A DNA stretch of 64,000 nucleotides from an uncultured Oscillospiraceae bacterium (GTDB taxonomy: Bacteria > Bacillota > Clostridia > Oscillospirales > Ruminococcaceae). Shown piece after piece: positions 41,734 through 48,378 of the stretch; within the stretch, counting starts at the first letter, position 1; each line of letters opens with the position of its first letter. The DNA lies in NCBI GenBank assembly GCA_900539695.1, contig UQDG01000014.1, forward strand, positions 8,476-72,475. The letters are read 5' to 3'. A program made the translations under genes and the position numbers. Under the pieces are notes generated by a model. It ran no database searches. It saw nothing but the letters and a program-made list of their open reading frames with translations, and was not told where the DNA came from.

Positions 41734-41763
41734 AGAGGAGCGAAAATGGCCAAGGTCACCTAG
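41734..41763 (+). other. Ribosome site with a five-codon open frame (aborted gene start or leader peptide)
   Basis: AGAGGAG is followed after 5 bp by ATG GCC AAG GTC ACC TAG. The ribosome site is strong but the frame ends at once. It may be the start of a gene cut off by a deletion, or a leader peptide. The rest of the gap to the lectin gene holds terminators and a repeat but no gene. Confidence 0.35.
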
Positions 41764-41772
41764 TTAAACAAA

Positions 41773-41822
41773 CGAATCCCTCTATACCAACGCAAGAAGT
41801 AGTGCAGAGGGATTTTTTCTTC
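41773..41822 (+). terminator. Intrinsic terminator
   Basis: AATCCCTCT and AGAGGGATT pair around a loop of about 22 bases, followed by TTTTCTTCT. Confidence 0.65.
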
Positions 41823-41948
41823 TAAATACTTGACAATAGACGCATTGTATGGAATTCTTCCGAAGTAAAATCAGTTTACCTATTGCTGAAGCCTTGCTTA
41901 TGAGGTTCATCTCTCCCAGTGTCATTTTTCTTGAAAACACAAATAAAT

Positions 41949-42002
41949 CAGCCCGCGGAATCTTTGATGGGGAATCCTGCGGGCTGGTTTCTATTTCTTT
42001 TT
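41949..42002 (+). terminator. Intrinsic terminator
   Basis: CAGCCCGCGGAATC and GGAATCCTGCGGGCTG form a stem with small mismatches, followed by GTTTCTATTTCTTTTT. Confidence 0.65.
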
Positions 42003-42023
42003 GGTGCGGACTAAGTGACATTG

Positions 42024-42128
42024 CCTCTGGGAGAGGACTCCCCGCGGAGCGGGTGGGGGGGAGAGACAGCTATTTTATATGCTCCCTCCCTCGGTCGCCA
42101 GCGGCGACAGCGCTCTCCCGGAGAGAGC
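42024..42128. repeat. GC-rich palindromic intergenic repeat
   Basis: Contains GGAGAGGACTCCCCGCGG, GAGCGGGTGGGG and later CTCCCTCGGTCGCCAGCGGC (continuing GACAGCGCTCTCCCGG). Nested inverted segments (GCTCTCC/GGAGAG; GTCGCC/GGCGAC) would fold strongly. It abuts the end of the lectin gene and resembles 13310-13425. A 156-codon plus-strand frame across it is an accident of composition. Confidence 0.45.
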
Positions 42129-42138
42129 CAATAAGGCG

Positions 42139-42732
42139 TTACTTATTCTTACTCCCGCGTCGTGCGCTCTTGCCGGCGGCCTTTTTGCCGGTTTGGGTGC
42201 GGGTGGTCTTGGCGGCGGCCTTCTTGGGGGCGGAACGGGTCGGCTTGGGTGGCTCAGCGGTGCGCTCCAGCAGACGATCCGGCACGGGATCCAGCTTCCA
42301 CAGCTGGTTCTCACCGTAAACGTCCTGCCAGATCTGGGCCTGGGTGCCGTTTTCCACGCGCATGCCCACCAGGTCGATGACCTTATCAGCCAGCACGTTG
42401 CGCAGTTTTACCTTGCCGCCGCCGGCATCCACGATTTGCCAGCGCTGGCCTGCGCCGGACGTGGCCGACCACTGGTGTACCCAGGTGCCGTTCTCGACGC
42501 CGGAAAGCGCCAGGTCCATGACCTTGCCGGTAAAGCGGTTCTTGATGCGATATTCATTTTCCCCGGCCTCTACAAAAAACCATTGCTGCCAGGGCTGGCC
42601 CTCGTAGCTCCACAGGCGCACCGAAGCGCCGTTCTCGGTGTTGAAATCAGCCACCTCCAGCACGCGGCCGTTGGCAGCAGCGATGGTATAGCAGGCATCC
42701 GGGCGGATGACAGTTTGGGCGGATTTCTTCAT
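42139..42732 (-). CDS. Ricin B-type lectin domain protein with lysine-rich tail
   Basis: A 197-residue protein. Residues about 10-150 form a ricin-type beta-trefoil with three repeats, each with the Q-x-W mark: PWQQWFF, AGQRWQI and ENQLWKL. Each repeat also has the pattern GKVMDL / DKVIDL / GRVLEV. The C-terminal 40 residues are Lys/Arg/Ala/Pro rich (KKAAAKTTRTQ, KKAAGKSARRG) like histone H1 or nucleoid proteins. There is no signal peptide or sorting motif. Trefoil lectins bind sugars; a nucleic-acid-like tail on a cytoplasmic one is unusual. It stands alone with AGGAGG before the ATG. Confidence 0.85.
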   Translation of the reverse strand: MKKSAQTVIRPDACYTIAAANGRVLEVADFNTENGASVRLWSYEGQPWQQWFFVEAGENEYRIKNRFTGKVMDLALSGVENGTWVHQWSATSGAGQRWQIVDAGGGKVKLRNVLADKVIDLVGMRVENGTQAQIWQDVYGENQLWKLDPVPDRLLERTAEPPKPTRSAPKKAAAKTTRTQTGKKAAGKSARRGSKNK

Positions 42733-42985
42733 GGGGATTCCTCCTTTGCAAGCTGCGGGTGCAGCTTCTTTTTCTCATTATAGCATGGTTACGCCGCGCG
42801 GTTTAGCTAAACTTTCACAGCCTGTTTTGTGAAAATTGCCGGATTGGGTAAAAGATGTGCAAATTTTTAACAGGTTTTAGGCTGCGGGACTTGCTTTTTT
42901 TGCACAGGTATCTTATTATAATAAATAGTTCGTACACGCCATAGCGTATAGTAAACGCTTACATACTCCCAGGGAGGGAACAGCA

Positions 42986-43390
42986 ATGAGGATCGCCTTG
43001 ATCGCCCACGATTCCCGCAAGGAATTGATGGCGCAGTTCTGTACCGCATATGTCCGAATCCTGTCGGAAAATGAGCTGGTGGCCACCGGTGTCACCGGTA
43101 AGATCGTTCACGATGCCACTGGCCTGCCGGTGCGCTGCCTGTATCCGGGCGGGCGCGGCGGCTCGGAGCAGATCGCGGCCATGATCGGCTGCGGCGAAGT
43201 GGATATGCTGCTGTTTTTCCGCGATCCTGTGGGCGCCAAACCCGGTGAGCCCAACGATGTGACCCTGCTGCGCCTGTGCGACATGCACACCATCCCGGTG
43301 GCGACCAACATCGCCACGGCCGAGGTGCTGATCCATGGCCTGGAGCGCGGCGACCTTGCCTGGATCGAACTCCAGCGCGGCCGCAAATAA
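42986..43390 (+). CDS. mgsA: Methylglyoxal synthase homologue lacking key active-site residues
   Basis: A 134-residue protein with the MgsA fold marks: IALIAHDSRKELM with the Asp equal to E. coli Asp20, ATGVTGKIVHDATG, and HTIPVATNIATAE. However, the catalytic block GGDQQ reads GGSEQ, so the catalytic base Asp71 is Ser. PHxPD reads PGEPND, so His98 is Gly and Asp101 is Asn. MgsA normally turns dihydroxyacetone phosphate into methylglyoxal and phosphate. With three of four active-site residues replaced it may bind a phosphate ligand without that reaction, or do another. It is convergent with a DJ-1 family gene. Confidence 0.8.
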   Translation: MRIALIAHDSRKELMAQFCTAYVRILSENELVATGVTGKIVHDATGLPVRCLYPGGRGGSEQIAAMIGCGEVDMLLFFRDPVGAKPGEPNDVTLLRLCDMHTIPVATNIATAEVLIHGLERGDLAWIELQRGRK

Positions 43391-43396
43391 GCTGAT

Positions 43397-43438
43397 AAAA
43401 AGTAAGTCCCCGGTGCGTGATGCGCCGGGGGCTTTTTG
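43397..43438. terminator. Terminator between mgsA and the DJ-1 gene
   Basis: AAAAAGTAAGTCCCCGG and CCGGGGGCTTTTT form a stem with a GC-rich core, usable on both strands. The two genes converge here. Confidence 0.8.
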
Positions 43439-43453
43439 CGTATAGTCGTGAAA

Positions 43454-44008
43454 TTATTGGTAGACGATGGCTTTCTTGACGCGGGCGGCGGCGTCAGCAC
43501 CGGCCAGCTCACGGGCGATAGCCAAGGCAAAGGGGATGGCAGCGCCCAGGGCCTCGCCGGTGATGATGTTGCCGTCGATGGTCAGCGGCAGGCCGGTGTA
43601 GGCGGCCCCGGCGGCGGTTAGGTCGGCGTCCATGCCGGGGTAGACGGTGGCTTTTTTGCCCAGCAGCACGCCGAAGGCGGCCAGCGCGGTGGGCGCGGCG
43701 CAGATGGCACAGACCTTTTTGCCCGCGGCAGCGAAATCCGTGCAGACCTGACGCACGGTGGCGTCGGCTTTCAGGTTGGGCACACCGGGGATGCCGCCCG
43801 GCAGGATGCAGGCGTCGAACTGGGCGTAGTCCAGCTCCTCAGCCAGGGCGTCGGCCACGACGTTGACCTGGCGGGCGCTGGTAACGATGCGCTCCCCGCC
43901 CACAGCGGCGATGGTGACTTCGACCCCCGCACGGCGGAGAATATCAACGCAAAGCAGGGCTTCACATTCCTCTAACCCCTGGGCAAAGAAGATTACGGCT
44001 TTTGACAT
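43454..44008 (-). CDS. DJ-1/PfpI family protein (YajL/ThiJ-like)
   Basis: A 184-residue protein of the DJ-1 superfamily. The start AVIFFAQGLEECEALLCVDIL contains the conserved Glu, and the nucleophile Cys103 lies in KVCAICAAPTAL. GGIPGVPNLK and YPGMDADL also match. Members act as chaperones, glyoxalase III or deglycases that repair damage by methylglyoxal, although that activity is debated. Its closeness to the MgsA homologue, in convergent orientation, is suggestive of a shared link to methylglyoxal, but the MgsA active site is altered. Confidence 0.9.
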   Translation of the reverse strand: MSKAVIFFAQGLEECEALLCVDILRRAGVEVTIAAVGGERIVTSARQVNVVADALAEELDYAQFDACILPGGIPGVPNLKADATVRQVCTDFAAAGKKVCAICAAPTALAAFGVLLGKKATVYPGMDADLTAAGAAYTGLPLTIDGNIITGEALGAAIPFALAIARELAGADAAARVKKAIVYQ

Positions 44009-44074
44009 TTTGGGTTCCTCCTTTTTGTGTTTGCGGCTTTCGTTTGCCGCCTCGTCAGAAATAATAAAACTTTA

Positions 44075-44246
44075 GGCAACACCGCACAATTCCCGCCTGA
44101 CGGCTTAAGCACCGCTCCGGCGGCTGCGGCACGGCATCTGCGTTGCCAAAATGCTCGATAATACACAAAGTATTATCTGCGCTTTTGGCTTAGCAGCTGC
44201 CGCACCTCGCTCGCCGTATCGGCACTTAGAATTATGCGGTATTGCC
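44075..44246 (-). mobile_element. 172-bp MITE-like element, copy B
   Basis: Same element as copy A in the opposite orientation, with two base differences from it. The flanking duplication is TTTA (44071-44074 and 44247-44250). The right duplication supplies the TAA stop codon of the minus-strand esterase gene, so the insertion lies exactly behind that coding sequence. Confidence 0.9.
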
Positions 44247-44247
44247 T

Positions 44248-45006
44248 TTACCTCTCCTTCCATCCGAACAAAAACTTAAAGCACCGTCCCAGTTGTTTCC
44301 GCCAATCAGCTTCACAATGCTTTCCATTCATCTGCAAATAAGGGTACACCTCGGCACCCTTGCCGCTTAACCCGCGGGTAACGGCCAGGGCGTTGGCGGT
44401 GTACTGGGCCAGCTGGTGCTTGCCTTTGCCCTCTTTTTCGCCCCAGCTGAGGTACACCCGCGTGTCCGGGGCAAGCTTGGCTTTTTTCAGCTCGGCCTTG
44501 ACCTGCGGCAGGCAGATGCGTACCGACGGCGACAGGCATGCCGCTTTGCTGAATACCTTATTATAAGCAGTGATCGCGTACAGGCTCATCAGGCCGCCCA
44601 TGCTGGAGCCTCCGATGGCTGTGTTCCCGCGGTCGGGCAGGGTGGGATACTTGGCGTCGATGGCGGGCTTCAGTTCGTTCACCAGCCAATCCATGTACTG
44701 TTTGCCGGTGCCGTGGATGCCGTCGAACCAATCGCTGTCGTAGGGGCAGTATTCTTCCAGGCGCTTGTTTCCCTCGTGGTTGCACTCGGGCGCGACCACA
44801 ATGGCGTTGGGGTGGGCGTCCAGATAGTCTTTCAGCCCCCAGCAGGTGCCAAAGGTGGCGGTGGAATCAAAAAACAGGTTGTGGCCGTCAAACATGTAGA
44901 TGACGGGATAGCGCTTGCCGCTGGTTTGCCAATTATCCGGCAGATAGATAAAGGTGTTGCGGTCCAGGTCATAGGGTGTGATGTGGACGGTAAAAGTCTC
45001 AACCAT
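44248..45006 (-). CDS. Alpha/beta-hydrolase esterase (esterase D/IroE-like)
   Basis: A 252-residue serine hydrolase. The nucleophile elbow is AIGGSSMGGLMS; the oxyanion region YMFDGHNLFFD is typical of the esterase D/IroE/Fes group; a late His (MNGKHCEADW) can complete the triad. The ATG at 45006 has AAAAGGAGG upstream; the frame is open 45 codons further without a site. There is no signal peptide, so it acts in the cytoplasm, perhaps on esters of sugars, phenolic acids or siderophores. Its stop codon lies inside the target duplication of a repeat element. Confidence 0.87.
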   Translation of the reverse strand: MVETFTVHITPYDLDRNTFIYLPDNWQTSGKRYPVIYMFDGHNLFFDSTATFGTCWGLKDYLDAHPNAIVVAPECNHEGNKRLEEYCPYDSDWFDGIHGTGKQYMDWLVNELKPAIDAKYPTLPDRGNTAIGGSSMGGLMSLYAITAYNKVFSKAACLSPSVRICLPQVKAELKKAKLAPDTRVYLSWGEKEGKGKHQLAQYTANALAVTRGLSGKGAEVYPYLQMNGKHCEADWRKQLGRCFKFLFGWKER

Positions 45007-45093
45007 GATGGGACCTCCTTTTAGGTCATTGTTGCCATTGTATCGCATTTTCCCCGCGTTTTCAATCATTGTCAACGTTTTTCCCACTTTGAG

Positions 45094-45122
45094 TTGCAAT
45101 TGTGGGGCGGCTGTATTATAAT
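45094..45122 (+). promoter_or_regulatory. Promoter of the PfoR-type gene
   Basis: TTGCAA, 17-bp spacer, TATAAT, about 50 bp before the start codon. Confidence 0.7.
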
Positions 45123-45173
45123 AACCTTGACCCTTGTGCAAAAATTTAACAAGCAGAGAGAGGAAAAGTATTT

Positions 45174-46217
45174 ATGGAGGCAGTAAGTACATTTTTTAAG
45201 CGCAAAGATGTTGTCATCTCGGCGCATCGTTACGGCATCGATGCCATGGGCGCCATGGCCCAGGGCTTGTTCGCCAGCCTGCTGATCGGCACCATCATCA
45301 AGACGCTGGGCCAGCAGCTGGGGCTTGCGTTCCTGGTCACGGCGGGCGGCTATGCGGCGGCTGTCGCTGGCCCGGCCATGGCGGCGTCCATCGGTTACGC
45401 ATTGCACGCCCCGCAGCTGGTGCTGTTCAGCCTGATCGCTGTCGGCGGCGCGGCCAATGAACTGGGCGGTGCAGGCGGCCCCCTGGCCGTCTACTTCATC
45501 GCCATCATCGCCACCGAGGTCGGCAAGCTGGTCAGCAAAGAGACCAAGGTCGACATCCTCGTCACCCCGGCGGTCACTATTTTGGTGGGTGTGGGCCTGA
45601 GCGCCTTCTGCGCCCCCAGCATCGGTGCGGTCGCCAGCGCTGTGGGCAACGTCATCATGTGGGCCACTGAGCTGCAACCCCTGCTGATGGGCATTGTCGT
45701 TTCCGTGCTGGTAGGCGTGGCCCTGACGCTGCCCATCTCCAGTGCGGCCATCTGCGCGGCCCTGGGTCTGACAGGCCTGGCAGGCGGTGCGGCTGTGGCT
45801 GGCTGCTGCGCCCAGATGATCGGCTTCGCCTTTATGAGCTACCGCGAGAACGGCGTCGGCGGCCTGGTCAGCCAGGGCCTGGGCACCAGCATGCTGCAGA
45901 TGCCCAACATCCTGCGCAATCCCCGCATCTGGATCCCCCCGACGCTGGCGGCGGCTATCACCGGCCCCATCGCCACCTGCCTGTTCCGCCTGGAAATGAA
46001 CGGCCCGGCGGTCTCCAGCGGCATGGGCACCTGCGGCCTGGTGGGCCAGATCGGCGTCTACACCGGCTGGATCGAGGCCGGCAAGGCCGTTACCGCCTTT
46101 GATTGGGTGGGCCTGGTGCTGATCTGCTTCGTCCTGCCCGCCGTGCTGAGCGTTGTTTTCTGCGAGGTCCTGCGCAAGTGGGGCTGGATCAAAGACGGCG
46201 ACATGAAACTGGACTAA
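45174..46217 (+). CDS. PTS EIIC-type membrane protein, PfoR family
   Basis: A 347-residue, roughly ten-helix protein of the PTS_EIIC_2/PfoR family. Marks are HRYGIDAMGAMAQGLFASLLIG, GGAANELGGAGGPLAVYF (each shortened by a few residues here), and MNGPAVSSGMGTCGLVGQ near the C-terminus. PfoR was named as a regulator of perfringolysin in Clostridium perfringens, but the fold is that of a sugar transporter. No EIIA or EIIB is fused or nearby, so the phosphate donor and substrate are unknown. GAGAGAGG precedes the ATG, with a promoter and a terminator of its own. Confidence 0.85.
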   Translation: MEAVSTFFKRKDVVISAHRYGIDAMGAMAQGLFASLLIGTIIKTLGQQLGLAFLVTAGGYAAAVAGPAMAASIGYALHAPQLVLFSLIAVGGAANELGGAGGPLAVYFIAIIATEVGKLVSKETKVDILVTPAVTILVGVGLSAFCAPSIGAVASAVGNVIMWATELQPLLMGIVVSVLVGVALTLPISSAAICAALGLTGLAGGAAVAGCCAQMIGFAFMSYRENGVGGLVSQGLGTSMLQMPNILRNPRIWIPPTLAAAITGPIATCLFRLEMNGPAVSSGMGTCGLVGQIGVYTGWIEAGKAVTAFDWVGLVLICFVLPAVLSVVFCEVLRKWGWIKDGDMKLD

Positions 46218-46235
46218 ACTGCAATAACTCGCAAC

Positions 46236-46262
46236 GGGGAGCACTTCGGTGCTCCTCTTTTT
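46236..46262 (+). terminator. Terminator of the PfoR-type gene
   Basis: GGAGCAC and GTGCTCC close on a TTCG tetraloop, followed by TCTTTTTGC. Confidence 0.9.
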
Positions 46263-46320
46263 GCTTTGTATAGGCATTTTGCCCATGCATGCGGCGTGGT
46301 GTTTTTGTGGAAAACTGCCT

Positions 46321-46538
46321 TTGAAAAAACGCGAAAAAATGTGGTAAAATACTTTTTGCAAACACAAGGAGAAAATCTACCTGCCCACTGGTACGGCCGC
46401 CTACCTGCGCCCGTCGGTCACGCCGCAGCAGCCCGGCGCAGCCAAACCAATCCCCCGCCGCGTGTGGCGGCGTTTACCATACATACAAAAGCATACCAAC
46501 CCCGCATACAGGCCCGCCGCCTGCGTGCGGGGCTTTTT
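46321..46538 (+). ncRNA. Candidate small RNA or leader with its own promoter and terminator
   Basis: A promoter-like pair (TTGAAA at 46321, 18-bp spacer, TAAAAT at 46345) precedes about 180 bp of GC-rich, foldable sequence that ends in a clear terminator (CCCCGCA and TGCGGGG, then CTTTTT, 46500-46538). An AAGGAG at about 46368 is not followed by ATG, GTG or TTG at a suitable distance. I do not recognise an RNA family. It could also be the remnant of a lost gene. Confidence 0.35.
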
Positions 46539-46551
46539 ATATCCGTGCAGA

Positions 46552-46580
46552 TTGCACGCAATGCCCGGCTATGCTATAAT
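46552..46580 (+). promoter_or_regulatory. Promoter of the two membrane-protein genes
   Basis: TTGCAC, 17-bp spacer, TATAAT, 41 bp before the start codon. Confidence 0.75.
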
Positions 46581-46621
46581 ACCCTTATCTACGACTATAT
46601 CCCGGCAAGGGGAGGAACGAT

Positions 46622-48364
46622 ATGAAAAAACAAAACACAGCGGTCCGGCGGGCGGCGCTGGCGGTGCTGTATCTGGCCGTATTTGCGGCGGCTGTTATGT
46701 ACCTGCGGGTGACCATCAGCGTACCGGCCGAGGGCGACGACAAGCTGACCCTGAACGGATGGCTGTACGATATGGGCCGCATGTCCTTCTGGCAGTATGC
46801 CTTGCAGGACCTAAAGGAGCGGCTGAGCTTCTTTTTATTAAAGCAGGTGCGGTTCTTCCCGTTCCACTACCCCAACGCGGTGGCGCTGCTGTTTTACCGC
46901 ACGCTGGCCAGCTACCGGTTGTACATCATTGCCATGACGGGCGCGGCGGCTTTCCTGGTCAGCCGCGTGGCGGCAAAGCTCAGCCGCAGCAATGCCCTGG
47001 CTCTGGGCGCCTTTGGTCTGGCGCTGGCGGCGGCTCCTATTTTTAACGAGGGCATGTACAGTTACTACGCCGTGCCCCAGCGCACGCTGCTTTGGGCGGC
47101 GGCCGGCTGGCTGTGCCTATTTTACCTGCACGAGTCCCACCATCGCGCCTGGGGCGTGGCGGCGGCCGTGCTGGCGTTTATCGCCTGCGGCACTTACGAG
47201 ACCGGCTATGTCTACGCCGTGCTGGCGCTGCTGCTGTGGGTGGTGTACACCCGCAGTGTGCGGGGCGGCCTGCGGGCCTCGGCCCCGGTGCTGGGCGGCA
47301 TGGCGGTGGCGTTTTGCTTCCACTTTGCCAGCTCCCGCCACGGCGGCACCGGCAATGAGCTTTCGCTGGACATCCCCAACGTGGCCCGTGTGACCGTGCA
47401 GCAGATGGCCGCGTCCATCCCGTTTCTGGGTCCCTGGCTGCAGGGGCAGGATTGCGGCACCATCAGCAAGGGCGACATGCTCTGGCCCTTTGTGCTGGGG
47501 CTGCTGGCTGTAGCGGCGCTGCTGTTTGCCGTTCCCAGGGAAAAGGTCAGCGGCAAGTCCCTGGGCGGCCTGGCCCTGCTGGGCCTGGGGCTGTGGGCTG
47601 CCCCGGCGGCGCTGCTGGCCCTGTCGGCCCGCTACCAGCAGCCAGAGGCCATCACCTGGAAGTGGGGCTACATCCCCGCGGCGGCCAGTTCGGTGGGCCT
47701 GGGCCTGCTGCTGGCGGCAGGCGTGGCGGCGCTGGCCGAACTGTGCTGCCGTCTGCCGAAAGTTCCCTCGGCCGTGCTGCGCGCTTTGCTGGCGGTGGTG
47801 CTGGCGGCGGGTATTGCCGCCAACGGCGCGTTCACCCGCGGCTGTCTGCGCAACCACCACGCTGAGAACCTGAAAGCCTACAACTTCTTTGCCGATACCA
47901 TCCGCGCCGGCCTGGCCGATGAGGTCACGGCCGACGACCTGATCCTTTGCAATGAGAACGTCTGGGACACCAATACCCAGGCCGAGACGAATTTCTTCTG
48001 CCGTTTTGCCGGGCGGGAACTCCACGCCCAGATGCCGGGCATCGAGCTGCCCGCCGGCCACGGCACGCTTTACGCCTACCAGACCTACCGTAACTACGGC
48101 GGCTATGACCTGGCCTGGTGCGGTCGCCTGACCGACGACACCGGCGAGGTGATGGACGGCATGCGGGTCTACGTGCAGGGTGCGCTGGTGCCGGACAATG
48201 CGGTCATCAAGTACAAGGTGCGCCTGGCCGACGGCACCGAGGAACCCCGCCAGATCTGCCTGCTGGACTGCGACCGCACCCCCCGCAATGATAAGGGCGA
48301 GTACATCGCCACGGTGGAGGACACCTCCATCCTGAACGCCAAAGTCATGATCTGGGACGGCTGA
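46622..48364 (+). CDS. Large membrane protein, possible GT-C glycosyltransferase
   Basis: A 580-residue protein with an N-terminal helix, a loop with EGDDKLTLNGWLYDMGRM, about ten further helices to residue 420, and a soluble C-terminal domain of about 160 residues. The acidic residues in the first loop are placed like the catalytic Asp of GT-C enzymes, but the family cannot be named. GGGGAGG precedes the ATG. It is followed 14 bp later by another large membrane protein, so the pair is one operon. A cell-envelope glycan role is plausible by analogy. Confidence 0.65.
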   Translation: MKKQNTAVRRAALAVLYLAVFAAAVMYLRVTISVPAEGDDKLTLNGWLYDMGRMSFWQYALQDLKERLSFFLLKQVRFFPFHYPNAVALLFYRTLASYRLYIIAMTGAAAFLVSRVAAKLSRSNALALGAFGLALAAAPIFNEGMYSYYAVPQRTLLWAAAGWLCLFYLHESHHRAWGVAAAVLAFIACGTYETGYVYAVLALLLWVVYTRSVRGGLRASAPVLGGMAVAFCFHFASSRHGGTGNELSLDIPNVARVTVQQMAASIPFLGPWLQGQDCGTISKGDMLWPFVLGLLAVAALLFAVPREKVSGKSLGGLALLGLGLWAAPAALLALSARYQQPEAITWKWGYIPAAASSVGLGLLLAAGVAALAELCCRLPKVPSAVLRALLAVVLAAGIAANGAFTRGCLRNHHAENLKAYNFFADTIRAGLADEVTADDLILCNENVWDTNTQAETNFFCRFAGRELHAQMPGIELPAGHGTLYAYQTYRNYGGYDLAWCGRLTDDTGEVMDGMRVYVQGALVPDNAVIKYKVRLADGTEEPRQICLLDCDRTPRNDKGEYIATVEDTSILNAKVMIWDG

Positions 48365-48378
48365 GGAGGCCCCTTTAT

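Noticed and set aside
41849..42319. A 156-codon plus-strand frame between the DnaA-box region and the lectin gene
   Set aside because: It crosses a terminator and a palindromic repeat and overlaps the lectin gene; no ribosome site or protein family.
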